Assembly (NCBI RefSeq): GCF_000006565.2
Contig: NC_031476.1
Coordinates: forward strand, 4,426,458-4,490,457
Length of the DNA: 64,000 nt
Direction: 5' to 3'
Source: Toxoplasma gondii ME49
Lineage: Eukaryota; Apicomplexa; Conoidasida; Eucoccidiorida; Sarcocystidae
Part shown: positions 1 to 13,600 of the stretch, one piece after another
How the letters are laid out: every line of letters begins with the position of its first letter
How positions within the stretch are numbered: position 1 is the stretch's first letter
The notes under the pieces: generated by a model
What the model was told of the DNA's origin: nothing
Seen by the model: the letters and a program-made list of their open reading frames with translations, nothing else
Databases searched by the model: none
Program-made: the position numbers and the translations under genes

Positions 1-1
1 T

Positions 2-3000
2 GCGTTTGCCTGCGCGACTCCGGAAGAAGACGCAAAGAGTCTCTGGATGTGCCCGGACTGCTACGGCGTCCCCTATTCCGCGAGCCGGCCGACGGAGCAC
101 CCGGCATGGCGTGTGAAGTGCGTCGACTGGCGCAGACTCGCTGAGGAAGAAAGCCATTTGTTTCTCTCCTTCCCCAGTCTCGACGCCGTCCAGCCGTACT
201 TCGGCGATGAGGACGCGTGGCGAAGCTTCCGAGACAGGAAAGGCGAGAAACTCTTGAAGCGGTCCGCGCAGATTGCCAAGACGGTGACCGGTGCGACGAA
301 GGCCGGCCGCGAAAAGCAAACGCGTCCTGCGAAAACTGTCTTCCTTCGACTCGGAGACTTCCCGCTCACCCCCGCCAGACACTTGCTCTACGCGATGGGC
401 AAGAAGACAGCCTTGCAGGCGGTCGGCTTCCTGAAAAACCTTCTTCTGCGCGTCGCCAGCTCGAGCAAAGAAGAAGAACAAATGAACTTTCTGGTACTGC
501 GGAAGGGGCATGGCCTGCAGCGTTTCGCACTGTCCGGTTGGGGTTTGCCGTGTAGCCGAGTGCATGCAGCCACGACGAAAAAAGGGGTGTGGGACTCGAG
601 GAGACGGGGGAGCTCGCGAAGCTCCAGGGTGTGCGGTGGGTTCGTTTTTCGCTTGCTTGGCAGGCTTGGTCTCGGGCGTGACGTTCCGGTGGTTTGCTGT
701 CCCTTCTGAGGCACTTGGGGGCGCGTCTCAGCGCCTACGCGGTTCCCTTTCCTCGACTCTCCCCGCGTTTCTGTGTGCTTCAAGAGCCGTGCCTGTGCGT
801 CCGGTGGTGAGCTCTCTCAGGAATTTGGAGCCGAAGTAGCGTATCTTCTGACCAACTTGCTCGGGTACTTGGGCGCCTCCAAACATCTGGTGGACCCCAT
901 CGTCGACGCAGCCTCCTGCATTCTTTTGCTCTGGTCCAAGCGCCGGCGGAAACTCGGCAAAGAAGCGATCATGACGGATGAGGCGTTGATCTTCTCCACA
1001 CTCGAGGCCTGCTGGGCGCAGCTGTACGCGACGCAGTCAAGAAGCACCCAGTCTCTCACGTGCACGCGAAGACACGAAAGCCCCCCCGTGATACTCTCCA
1101 CTCTCGTTGGGCGTGCGAGCCGCGGTCGATGCATGCAGTAGCTTCAGAGCGGAACAGCGGACGCATGCGAGTTTCTCGAAGTTGAACAGTGCCTCCAGTT
1201 CTGCCTTACCCACGCGTGGATGTGTGGAAACAAACAAATTTGCCAGGGGGGGAGAACAAATCGACTTGCGTTCATACACACAGTCGTCAGGAGACGTGAG
1301 CGAAGCTGGTGTCTCCTAGAGAAGAGAACGGTTGTTGCAGAAGTCGACACAGCTGTTGAGCACCGGGGCTCGAGGGTCCATTTTGACCACGAGTGACCTC
1401 ATCCCGTCAAGAAATATCCGAGTTTCTTGTTGTCTACCTTTCCCTCCCATTCTGCAGCGAGACGCTGGCCCCCCTGAACGTCCTCACGTCTGTTGGGCTG
1501 TTGGTCAGAGTGCACGCTGTTCATTTTGGCGAACAAGTCCAGGTTTCGTTTGTCTCCCTTTGCTGCATGCAGAGTGCTTCACCGGTACAGCACGACTTCG
1601 GGATTGCGAGCTTCGCCGTCGTCGACGCCTTCGGCGTCGCTGGCGGGCTCTTCTCCGAAGACGACTCTCAGCTGCAGTCTGGGGGAACAAAAACTGTACT
1701 ACCGAGAGTGGAAGGAAGAAGTCGAGCGTTCAATCGCTGCAAGTCGACTCGAGTTCCTCTACTTCGACTTCCGAGCTGGCCAGCTCCTCTACTACGACCT
1801 CTCCACCTGCCCAAACTGTGACCGATCTGGAGGCGTCTCAGGCCGATACGGTAAAGTCCACAGTCCCTTGCACAGGCGGGGGAAACGCGGGGTAACCTTC
1901 AGAACGCAAATATCTGAAAACTCACAAGTTCACTCTGTCTACATTTATATATATATATATATATATGTACGTGTGCATCGACAAAGGCGGAAGCAGACAC
2001 ATGTGAACTGAGGTGAATTGGGTTTCTGTCTTTGGGAAGACTCGCGCTCCGCAAAAAGAAACTGTTTGCGGCCAACGCTTGTCTCGACGCTTGGGTCGCG
2101 GGCGTTTCTCGGAGAGTGGTGCGGTGGCTGAAAGCGGTGAGTATCCGCCGCGCGTGCTTTCCGCGGTGTCGACGAACAGCCAGGTTCCTTCCTCTGGGGC
2201 CTCTGCGCGCAGACTTGTGACGCGCCTTGCTGGAGTCTCTCTGTTTGCTGCGCAGCGGTCTGCAGTCTGTGCAACTTCCTCTTGCCGCCGGAGTGGGCCT
2301 GTGTGGACTTCGGTCGCCTGTTCGAGCAGCTGGTGTGGGGAAGCCTCATGCAGCGGGCGGGCATCACTCCGTGTGAAGCGAAGAAAGGCCGCAGTTGCTG
2401 GGGCGGATCGTCGCCTGTCGAGCAGATTCTCCTCGAAATGAAGAGCAGCTTGCGGCCCTGGCGCCGTCGCCTCGACTTGGGAACCGAAGACTGGAAAAAC
2501 CAAGTCTACATGGTGAGGCGATGCACACACACTCTCCCTTAATTCGTCTCTTTACAGGTGGGGAGTCTGGCGGAGACACTCGAGTGCAGGGACTACTGGC
2601 GGAAGGAAAGGACTGTGGCTGCGGGTCCTCGACAGTCTGCAGCGACGTGGAACTTGGAACTGTTCGATGGGACAACGCGCGCTTTCGCGTTTGTAGAAGC
2701 GTTTCGACTCCAGCGGTTCGCAGCTGCGATTCAACGCACAGCGGAGCAGACCGCACTTTGCTTCTCCGTGCAAAGTTCGCCACTTTCAAAGAGAACGAAT
2801 CCACCACCCAAGTTGCAATAGACTCGCGAAAGCAGTGACCTCCACACCCCTCACCTTTGATTTTTGAAATCGGCATTAGATGCCAAACGCAACGCGTCGT
2901 GTGATATCGACGACGGCAACGCTCTGAACACAGAGGTGCATGAAAAGAGTGGATCAGATCAAAGGATCGTGGTCTTCTAGAGTCGACGAGAACTTCGAGT

Positions 3001-6000
3001 GCGTTCACTGCCTGCGCCTGCAGAAGGCGTTCGACGAATCGACTCGTTGAGGGGGTCAGCGGCCGAGGCGAGGAGAGAGGGAGGTGACTGCGCGGACCTG
3101 GGAAAGAGTCCATGCCAGCGTCTGTCTGTGTAGGAGTCCACTGGGATCGCGCTTGATTCGCTGCTGTCGCGTACTGGAGTATTTGCTTTTTCCAGGTGAC
3201 GCACGCACTGTTCGTCGTCAGTGGCTGGGGCCGATATCGTCTGGATTTGCGCGAACGTTTCTGGCTGCCAGACACACGTTTTCTGCGCCTTGCTCTCCAC
3301 GAGGCCATGTTGGTCGGAGACGTCGAACTAACTGGAGAAATCCTTCATGTGCGTCAAGCGTTTCGCGGACGAGAACGGTCCACATCCGAGTGCAGCGAGA
3401 GGACGAAGATGCAGATTCTCACAGCTCCTCTGCGTCTGCCGTACAACCTTCTTTACCCACGAAAAGAGAGGCAACGCTCTTCTTTGTCTAAACAGAACTT
3501 TTCGTTCCGTCAGCATGTGTAAATACGAATACACTCCAGGATCCAGCCCTGCAAAGTCACTGTAAAATGATCAAAAATTATAAATACCTCTGTATATATA
3601 TATATGTATATATATGTATTTATGTATGCATGTGTACAATAGGGTGTGAGGTGATTTTGTATCACGTGAGAGCGTCTCATCTTTCATGTTACGGGACGTT
3701 CCGTCTCTGTTTGGCGTGTCATTTTGTCCATTTTTAATTTCAGTTTCTCTCTTGTTTTTTGTGTTTTGTCTTAGTCGCTGCACCTGTTCCTCGTATCGGA
3801 CTCGCCTCGCCGATCTTCTTCGCCCTCCGCGGCCAGCGGCAATGGAGACGGTGCTGCGGGGCGTCCGTCGCCGCCGCGTCTCCTGACAGAAGAGGAAGAA
3901 GAAGAGCTGCAGGCTGAGCAGTTTGCGATTGACCTGGCCATCCAGCATGGCATCATTTACCTGCTGTACAGACAGTCCAAGTCGCATCGCGGGTGCTGGA
4001 CAGCGAAACAAGATTCCTTCTACAAAACGTTCCACACCTCGTTCTGTGCTGCCATAGGTGCGTCGTTGTTTCTCGCGTGCTCCGTGGCTCCTCGTGGACG
4101 TCTGTCCTGCTGCAAGTCTGAAGCCGTAAAGTTCGCTTCTTTGGAGATAAGACGGTTAGCGCGTCTACAAGAGCGGACAGATGGAATGCTACTGCAGGCT
4201 GAGGAGCGCTGAAAGCTTTCTGGATATTTCGAGAGAAACCGGTGGGGGTGAAGAAGCCGTGGGCGAGGGGCGCGAGCACGTTTAGAGTGAGGTCTGCATG
4301 TTATAAAAGCTAAGGAAGGGGGGAGACAAGACTAGGTTTCAGAGACACAAACAGAGACGTTTACACAGACGAAGACATTCCGTTTTTCAACGAGAGAAAC
4401 CGCGCAGATCCGCGAACTCCTGCATTTCGTTCCAGGCTGTGAAGTCCACCATGTGTGACAAGTTTCCTCCTTACGCGTATCGTTAGTTCTTCGCATCTGT
4501 GTTTTGTCTGGAGTCCTATTCTCCTTACGGGTCCTCGTCTGCTTCGTTTCCTATTCTTCATCTGCTTCTTCTCGCGGCGTCTTCTCTGCTCCCGTTGCAG
4601 CGTATCTTTTTTTAAAGCTGCCCGCGTGTGAGTGTCAATTTGCCTTGTCCTCAGGACTTATTCGCCCTCACCGCGGATCCGCCGCCAAGTCTGCGTCCAG
4701 TTCTTCGTTCGCAGCTGCTACATCGGCCTCCGCGCCCACTGTTGACCGGACGCACAGCAAATGGCAACATCTTTTCTGTTCGTCCTGGCCGGCGGCCTCA
4801 GTGTCGCTCGCAGCGCCCAACGCCGTTGACTTCCTGGGGGCCTCGCGCGCCGCCATGCTCGGACCTGCTGTCTCCAAGGCTCGCCGCGCAGCGGACGATG
4901 CTCCTCCGGTCTTCCCCCTCTCATGTGGAGCGCCTCACTCTCTGCGGCCGAGATCCAGGGACGACGTCGCCATTCGAATCGCCACAGTCAAGGTGAGAAG
5001 GAGAAGCGCGAGGAGGATCAGCAAGCGGTGAAGGAGCTTTCTTCGTGGAAAGAAGAAGGATGCGAGTGAATGGACGACGCGACATATAGCTCTCTTTTCT
5101 CTGAGTGGGCGTGCAACGCCTTGTGGTGGCGTTGTCAGACGGAGCCCAGCGCGGTCTTTGTATTTCATTAAATCTAGGATAGGCTGTCCGCTGAGGGTGT
5201 TTAGGTACGTCGCGTGCTCTCACCCTTTGCGGCTCTCTCTGATTGTGAGATTTGTTTCGTTCCTTCCCCCCCTCCCCCCCCAAACACACGCGTTCGTCCT
5301 TGTGGATGTCCTCTTCGCTCCGGCCTGCCCCTCTCGCTTTCGTTTGCCCTGTTTCAGGTTTTTGTGAGGCGGCCGCTTCGCCGCATGTGCTCGTCGCTGT
5401 GGAGGCGCGTGTGTGCCTCGTCGATCGCGGCGTCGCGCAACAGCAAGAAACATGTCAAACTGTTTGGGGAGAAAGGCCTTCTAGGACCCGATGTCTTTGG
5501 AAAAACAGAGGAAATCTCGGTCGGAGTCTACTCCTTCCAGGGACTCTGGTGAGCGTCGCGCGAACGAAGGATCCGGAGGGAAGGAAAGACCAACTGCAGG
5601 GAGAGGCAAAGAAGGCCGTGCGAACAAGGAGGAGAGATAAGGAATCAACGAGACTTGTAGAGAGAGAGGGAATCTCGACAGCTCTCTTTCTGGTCTCTGC
5701 CGTGATGAAAGATGCTGGGGGTGAGGGGGCGGCACTGTGGTGGAACAGGAGACTCGTCGGACCCACTGAGTAACATGGGCATTCTTTCCATGTGTTGTCT
5801 GAATCTCGTTTTTTTTTCGTCTTCCTTTGGATATTGTCAAAGACCGTTGTATCCTCCGGCGACGTTTGTAGTTTCGCTGTGAGTTCGTCTTCGCTTGCCG
5901 CTTGAACGGTTACATTCAAGAGTGTATACTGTTGAACTCGATTCGTGTTTTTCTGTGGTCAAGTGATTCTTTTGCGTCTTGTGGCCTGTGGAGTTGCGAG

Positions 6001-7221
6001 GCGGTGTCTCGTCATTTTGTGTGTGAAAGTCGCGTTCCAACAGGTCTAGTGTCCTGCTCGTCTTCCTTCTGCGTTATAGGCCTTCCCCATCCTCTCTCTG
6101 CCTCTTTCTTCTTTTCACTCGGTTACCGCTCTTCTACGTGCGAGAGGCTCGCGAACTGTTTTCTCTTCTCTCTGCCGAGCATGCAGTGCCTCGCCAGGCA
6201 GGCTGTTTGGACTCGGCGGACGTCTCCGATCGAGATTTCCTTTCTCCTTCACATTGGTTCGCTCCGTGTTTCTTCGTGTGTGTCTTTCCGCCGTCAGCTG
6301 CGTTTCGCTGGACGATCTCTCGACGCTGCTGCTCTGCGAGTCGGCGTTTCTCGAACACCGGGTCCTCGCGTTTATTCGGACGGCCTTGGTTTTGCCGGTG
6401 ATCGACGCTCAGCAGGCACACGCGAACCGCCACGTGCTTCCGGAGTTTCGCCGCTTCTTCACAGCGTTCGAAAACCGAAATTGTCTGAATGGAGGCGCCG
6501 AAATTTCTTCTTCACTTTCTTCGGAGGCAACGCCGCCGCTTTGTTCGAGTTCGGGAGAGACGAGACGAGAGGACGGAGGCCTCTCACAAGAAAACCTCGG
6601 ACGCGTCGCCGACGGACGGGGTGGAACCAGAGCAGCGACGGGGACGAAGAAACTCTTTTCTCTGCTGGACCTTAAGGAGCTCTTGACGGTAGGCTGCAGG
6701 CTTCTCGAAGAAGGGCAATACTGGAGAACGGTAGTCGTTTCATCTGGTGGGTGTCCAGGCGCGGTGACGGACAGGGACGGAGGAGGTCCGCCTCACGTGG
6801 ACGTGATGTAACTCGCGCACAAACACCCTCTCCACATTTCGTTCCAGGTTTACTGGAGTTCCGAACTCGCGCGCGAATGGCGACAGTATTACAGGACGCG
6901 TAGACACACACTTGGGTATCGGTGCAGATCGATCCATGGATGCATCTCCATTTCTGTTGGTATAGGTGATCGGTCTACGTATACATCTGTGTGTACGTCT
7001 AGATGTAGGCGTGTATGGATGCTATTGTGATGCGTTTGTATATCGTATCTGGGGGTGGAGTGGCCTAGAGAAATGTGCGCGGTTTCCTCCCACACTGGGA
7101 ATCTTTTGTTTCCACCTTTGTTTCTCCTCGCCAGCTGCAGGCCATGTTGGGCATCGCAGAGGCACTGGTTTTGCCGATCGAGGAGAACGTCGGCGCGCTT
7201 CTTCGTGCGGTCGAAAAGTGA
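2..7221 (+). CDS. Unidentified multi-exon protein with C4 zinc-ribbon-like motif (5' end outside window)
   Basis: I do not recognise this protein. Splice signals and phase support exons at 2-493, 821-1023, 1458-1542 (end uncertain), about 1661-1850, 2256-2512, 2558-2767, 3196-3348, 3775-4057, 4655-4992, 5358-5548, 6298-6730, a piece from 6848, and a last exon ending in TGA at 7219-7221. Reading phase agrees across most junctions. The exon joined at 1850/2256 gives C-P-N-C, 12 residues, then C-S-L-C, a zinc-ribbon-like C-x2-C-x12-C-x2-C. An earlier C-P-D-C lies at the window start. The rest is helix-rich, with an acidic run (LLTEEEEEELQAEQF) encoded near 3890. No signal peptide can be judged because the start lies upstream. 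Exon boundaries at 1542/1661 and after 6848 are the least certain. It could be a conserved apicomplexan protein of unknown role; no function is claimed. Confidence 0.72.
1946..1967. repeat. (TA)n microsatellite
   Basis: About 11 TA dinucleotides, inside the intron between the exons ending at 1850 and starting at 2256 of the first gene. It reads as tyrosine-isoleucine in spurious frames. Confidence 0.9.
3593..3625. repeat. Interrupted (TA)n microsatellite
   Basis: TA-rich stretch with internal TATG interruptions, in the intron between the exons ending at 3348 and starting at 3775 of the first gene. Confidence 0.85.
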
Positions 7222-10200
7222 GAGAGCGTTACTTGTTTCGAAAAACTGGAACGCTGCAGTCAGAAGCAGAGTTCGTTTAGCACACACGTAGACACGAACT
7301 CGGGACTGACTTTAGTTTCTCGGCTATAAAGATCTTTGGCTTTCCTCATTCCTGACGGGGAAGAAAGGCGAACCGTCGTCGCCATCCCCCCTCCTTTCGC
7401 ACGAACGTAACATGTCACCAGTTGCAGCAACGTCTCTTCATAACAGTGAAACGGACTTCCGCATCCATTGTGGTCACGTGCTCGGCTGTTGTCGACGTTC
7501 GCGCGCGTTGCCTCCACCTCTGGCGGATTCATGTCAGCACTGTCAGGGAGCAAAGACGTCTGACGCGAGTTCACAAACGGCAGTAAACGTGTATGTAAAG
7601 CAAAGCAGGAACGGTCACAGGGGGTTTTCTTCTTATTGCCTGCTGTGGGTATTTCTGTGTCTGCGTTGCGCACTTTCGGTGTTCAGCCAAGTCTTCAAGC
7701 CCGTCGAGGTCCACAAATGAAGAATTCCTTTTCATTGAAAATGGCTGCAGGATTGCTTTCCTCGAACGGCAGAGAAAGCCAAGGGTGTTCAAGGACATGT
7801 TTCAGATGTCTTCACACCTGAGGGGCATGCGCTGGCGATGTGCTTCGCTAGCGTAGTGCCGTTAGTACCGTGCTGAGAGAAGGTAGAGCGAAAGCCATGG
7901 TATCGGTGTCTAAGTAGGAAAGGGAACATGATGACCACGAAGGTTTTTTCGAAACGCCATGGATCTTTCGTAGCGTAGACAAGCCCGTATCATGCCTGGC
8001 GAAAACCGAGAATATGTGCTTGGCATTTGCAGGGACTCTCTAGGGGTCTTCCCCTCCGAAGAGTTCTTTTGCGCGTAGCTCAAGAGACGTGGAACACACA
8101 TACACACACACACACTGTTGGGTGGAGCTACACGAGTGAAGAGGGAAACCTTTTTTCAGAGAATCTCTTGGCATTTGTGTACAATTTGGCGCGGCGTGCT
8201 TTCCTCGGAAGCCACCCTACTTGGGAGGCGGCCCGTGGTTTCCTGCTCCTCTCGGCGATCGACTCTCACTGAGCTCTTTTTGGCCAGAGCGCGTCGAAAG
8301 GAAGGCGAGACAGTTAGGTCAAAGCTGCGTATGCCGGGTGCTGATGTCATAACAGATGAAACAAAAGGTTGTCAGTGCGGCTCTCCGTGGATTGGTATCA
8401 GCTCCAAGTGGACGGGCTGTACGGCAGTCTGTGGGCAGACATACCCTGTGGGCACAGGCTTTACTCGTCCCCGTGTGTCTGAGCTTTTTTGCTTTCACCG
8501 GTATCGACAGACGCGTTATCTTTCTCGGAAAGGTGCAACAGTGCCTGGTGGGAGCTCGGAGAAGTGGTCGCTCGGTGGCACACGGGGTGACACAACCCTG
8601 AAAGGCGAACAGCGTCTGAACGTTTTTTAAGCAACCCCGGACTCGTGGAGTAAGCGCGCGACAAGCCTATGAGTTGCATGCACCCCAGTGCAACAACATA
8701 GCAGGCTCCTAAGTCGCACTTTGCACATGCTGGAAGTCCGGACTTTTGCTTTTTATCTGTGGCTCTGCGAAGAACAGAGCGTCAAGAAAGGTTCGGTCGA
8801 TCCTGGCCTTATGCCGGAAACAGAAACTTTGGCTTGTTTTTTCGGAGGTTTCCCCTGTTGTGTCGAGCCGATGCAAGGTCAGGTCTAATTTCTTGAAAAC
8901 ACCACAGGCTCGCGTGTGGTTGCTTTGTCCTCTCACCCGTCTCGCTTCTTTGTAGCAAAACCCGAGAAAAACCCGCACATGCTGCGGAAAAGGGCGCAGG
9001 CGTGGGAGACACACAGCGAACGTCAGAATGCGAAGGAGTCCTTTGTTACACTTAGAAGCATGACGGTATATTCTATCATGGTTTGTGTTCACACTGTTAC
9101 TCTCCCGTTAAACACCCGTTTTTTGTTTGATACACTTTCCTTCTCGGTGCTAGTTTGATCTTAAAGTACCAGAAGCAGGTTGCATGGATCGGCCTCTTGA
9201 CAAAACATGCCATGCATTGCCACCAAAGCGGTTGTGGACCTCGCAATTATAACGAACAGGAATACAGGACATTAAGCCAAAGTTCAGTTCAAGCGCAGAG
9301 CAGTGCATTCGACGCCTGGCGCGAAGAGAAGCTAACGGGTCCGGTGGCGGTGGCCGCCTGGGGGGCCGTTGCCGGAAACACAGCCGTCTGCACGGGGAAT
9401 CGAAACAGCGATGTTCTTTAAAGCATGAGAAATGGTAGGGGAAGGGGAAACGGAACAGAGAGATACCCTTGGGCACGACAACTGAGAGAAAGGGTAGAAA
9501 CAGAGTAGAAGAAACAACAAGGGACCCTTGTGCGCGCGGCGTAAACCCCACGAGCAACAGCGGCTCCGTGTTGAGTGGAAGGATCGCCTTGTACTGTGTC
9601 ATCACTTTTGACCTGACGTTTCGAGTGCATGCTTTGCTTTTTGTCGTGACTCCTCCGGAATATCGAACAGACCATCTCACACTTGAACTGTTTCTGAACG
9701 TTAAGGGACAAACACGAGAGCGGCTTCAGATACGTAACGCCGGTTCAGCTGCTGTGTTGCCGCCGTGTCTGTCTTTTTTTCTGCTTCAAACGCGAGGCTA
9801 TTGGTCATCTCCTACCTCCGCTATACGGAGATAGAATACGAAACCAGTCGCACGTACCGTTCGTTTCGTAGACACGCACATTTCCTGTTGTTTGCTTTCA
9901 CACGGTAGGGAACAGCCTTAGGTTCCCCAGCATTGGCTGTGTCGGCACGGAAAGAAACAATGAAGACAATTCACGATATATTGACCTCCGGTGGTGCTTT
10001 TATTCAGAACCTGCGTTCGCTTGCTGTCTAGGTCAGACCTACTACGGCGTGGCAACATATAGGTATGTGGGTGTCACATTAGGGTTTGTTTCGTCAGAGT
10101 GAAAACGGCGTTGCCGCAACGATAGTGTAACAATGCCCAGAGGTGTCAGCTTGTTACGTGGAGAAACAATCGGTGAGAATGCCGTTCTGAAACAGAACTC

Positions 10201-10613
10201 TTTGACAAAATGGACATTTGTTGCTTGGGCGGACGGGTGCCGCTTTGTTTTGTGCACACGCCTAGTTATTGCCTGTCATTCTGACATGCCCAGGATATAT
10301 GTGTCAGGCTCAGCAACAACGAAAAGGGAAAATGCTGAGGAAAGCGAGCAGTGTAGAAGTCGAATATGCCCAAACGCGCTGCAGTGCGAAACCCCAGACA
10401 AACGTGAGTGGTAAGGAACATAAGAAGCGCATCTCCTCTCCAACTTCATGGACCGTAGAGTCCTTTATTCAAATCAAAACGGCGCTGGGGTACAATTGAC
10501 CTCCAGTTGACCCGTGCGGGTGTAAAAAGAGCCTTAAGCTTTTTCTTTCGCCTCTTCATCAACTTTCTCCCTCGAAGCGTGTCTGCTGCAGACGTAAACT
10601 GCCCATGCCACAT
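7222..10613. other. Convergent intergenic region, no gene seen
   Basis: About 3.4 kb between the end of the + strand gene and the end of the - strand seryl-tRNA synthetase gene. The two genes are convergent, so it should hold both 3' ends. Open frames here are short and show no splice-consistent or family-like pattern. A short CA-repeat (about 8098-8116) is the only obvious simple sequence. Confidence 0.6.
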
Positions 10614-13600
10614 TCAGCTCGACAACGACGGACTGTCTTCCAGAATTTCTTCGAGGCCTCCGAGGTAGGGCTGAAGGGGCTTTGGTATCCGGACACCACG
10701 TTTCTTGCCAGAGTGATCCTCTTTGATAAACTGAAAAAGGGACGCAGGGAACCGGTAGCACGGATGTACCTCTTCACCAGACCATTCAGAAAACAAGTGA
10801 AACAGAAAGCGCCTCGGTGGTGAAAAACAGTGCACTTCACTGTGTGTTTTGCTGTAGCTGAACACGTATTTTCTTCGTAGACCTAGCAAATGACGGCCTT
10901 CTCAATCGTACACCTGAGGTCCACCCTCGTCCTTTGCTACGTCAATGCCCTCGACAACCTTATATAGGCAAGTGCAAAGCTTAGAACCGCCTTGTTCTGT
11001 GTAGCTTCTACACGGATGAACTGGGGTACTCTGTCGCTCAAACCTTGTTGACGCGTCTATTTATGCAACCAAGGATATCCAACCGGAACAGCTGCGCCGT
11101 TTGTCGGTCCTCTTATCCAGCCTTTAAGCCTATCTCGGTGAACAGCGCAAGCTCCTGAAAAACGTATTGTCTAATGCACTCGCACCCACACGCTCAGACA
11201 CGTCTAGACTGCAAGGACGTTCGTGCATGCCCTCTTCTTCCGCCACGTTACTTGATGGTTTTCTATCACAGCCACCAGCGTCCTGCCGACAGCCAGCGTG
11301 GAGCCGTTCAGCGTGAAACAGAAACGCGATGAGCGTTTCGCTGATGTCTGTCCGGCGTCCCCTGCTTCCTTGTTTTTGCTGGAGACCGTCTGCTGTCGCG
11401 AGGCACCCTTTGAGGGTTGAAATTTCACAGACAGACGCCGAGCCTAAAGAGCGGACAAGTGAAGCGGCAACGGAAGAAAGAGTAACAAAGTCGAAGACGT
11501 GGACAGAACGCCGAAAACACCCTTCCATGGAACCCAGGAAAATGCGCCAGTATATGTGCACAAGTGTCAACGGAAACGCCAGCTGCACAAATGGAAAAAC
11601 GACAGCCACAAGCAAATTCTTCCGACAGCATGAGCATCTCAGGAACGGTAGAATAAAGAAGCGACTGCGCACACACACTCCCAGGAGAGCAATCAACCAA
11701 CGGGAAGATGCATGTGAACTGAAAATGATATCGTGTATGGAGTCAACGTCTTCGTGAAGGACAAAATACACGCCTGAGTGGAAAAAAAGGACCCCCCAGG
11801 TTGCCATGAATTCATGCCTCCTGAATTACAGACAGAAGGCCAGCAGCACACCTGGTAGTCCCAGCAGTTTGAGATCGAAGATACTTCGAGAAACCCTTGG
11901 AGGCTCGGAATCCACGCCTGACAACAAAGGAAAGAGCGGAGACAACACCCAACGTGGCACCTGTACCTGCAGGAGTGTCAACCCATTTGAATGGAAATGG
12001 AAGAAATGTAAAACTATTATCATACAGCCTTTACACGGCGACCTGGGGCGAGCCCCGGCGACTACATGAAAGGGCTGGGGCGCGCAGGTGTTTACGAGAA
12101 GCTTCGATGTTTTTCCACTGGCGCAGCGGAGACGTCTGGGATGCCATGTCCACCACACAGAGAGAATATCTAGATTGCAGGTACACAGAAATGGACAACT
12201 TCATTTCACACAAACGCAGAACCAAACGGCATTTCCTGTCCGTGTCGTGGTTTACCTCCAGATCGTAACATATGGCGGCGGTGGCACTCATGTCTCCGCT
12301 GCAGAGGAGAACCTCGCGAAACGGAATCTGTAGTTCCCTGGTCGTACGTACGGACAAAAAAACCACAAATAGCCTCTCATTCCTAGATGCAGGGACTGTA
12401 CGCGCGAATCCAGGCCTTCGCCCGCAGTCTCCGACTGCGCTGTTCTGCAGTGGACGCTTTCGGCGTCTCACGTTCTTACTTTAAAAGCGTTTTCCCGATC
12501 TTGCGCAGTCGTGCATGCTCTTCTTCTGCTTGCTCCGGCGTGCAGATGACGACGGACTCGACTTTCTCAAAGACTTGTTGTCTGAGAAGGCCCCGATTCC
12601 ACCTGCCGTAGGTTCCGTCTTCCAGCCTGTGTACGCACACACGTTTGGTCATGGTCTCTTAAACCTTGCAAAAGGCACGCGTTTGCCGTGTGTTCCACTT
12701 ACATGCACGTGGTTCCACCGTCCATGCCAGGAGAGAGACCCCGCAGGGAGTGGCTTTCTACCCTTGCAATCGATATCTCGACCGTCAGGACGAGAAATTC
12801 ATTTGCGCTACAGCAGACCCGCATAAGACTTTGAATGCATGCAGCGTTCCACGGATACGCTCCGACTGCAGGTTCCAGTCCCCTCGAAAGCAGGACTGCC
12901 TCTCTGAGGGACCTAGAAAAACGCCGCATGTGGCTTTGCGTTCGTGGTGAGGCGTAGCCAATGAAGTTCTTTTCGAGCGTTTAGGATTGCTGTCCACCAC
13001 GGTTCATGGAAAGCCAAGGCAACCCTCGACTTCAGCTTGTTGACCGCGCTGTTGTTCGTGTACACATTTTCTGTGAGACCCCGGACACAACGGCAGGTGA
13101 AAGCTGCGGCACCAATCAGCACAGATCGGAGGAAACATCAACCGAGAGGAGCTCGCTGTCTCGCAACTCACCGGAAGCAAGGCGTCGCTGCAGTCAGGCG
13201 TATTGGCAGGTCCTCTTCCGGAATTCGCTTTTGCCTGAAAGGCGCACCGGAAACATGGAAACACAACGGGTTAGACATGGGGGAAAACGACAAAGATAAA
13301 GCGAGTGTGCCAGTGTAAGAGTTTACTTTCTCAGCATTTGCGGTTCTTCTTCTATCCATGTTTCACCTTCATACCGCTTGCACAGACAAGCGCAGCGGAC
13401 AGAAAGGGGTACCCTCAGCACCCTCACCTCACGGCGCTTCGCTGTCTTCTCTCCTTCAAGGCGAGTCGAGACATCGGACGAGTTGTACCTCAGACGGATG
13501 GTCTGCATCTTCCATTCCGTTTCGTTCATCATCACATTCTTATCAGAGTCTCCCCTAGAGTGGAATTCTCCAGAGACTTCTTCTACCCATAGGAATAGCA

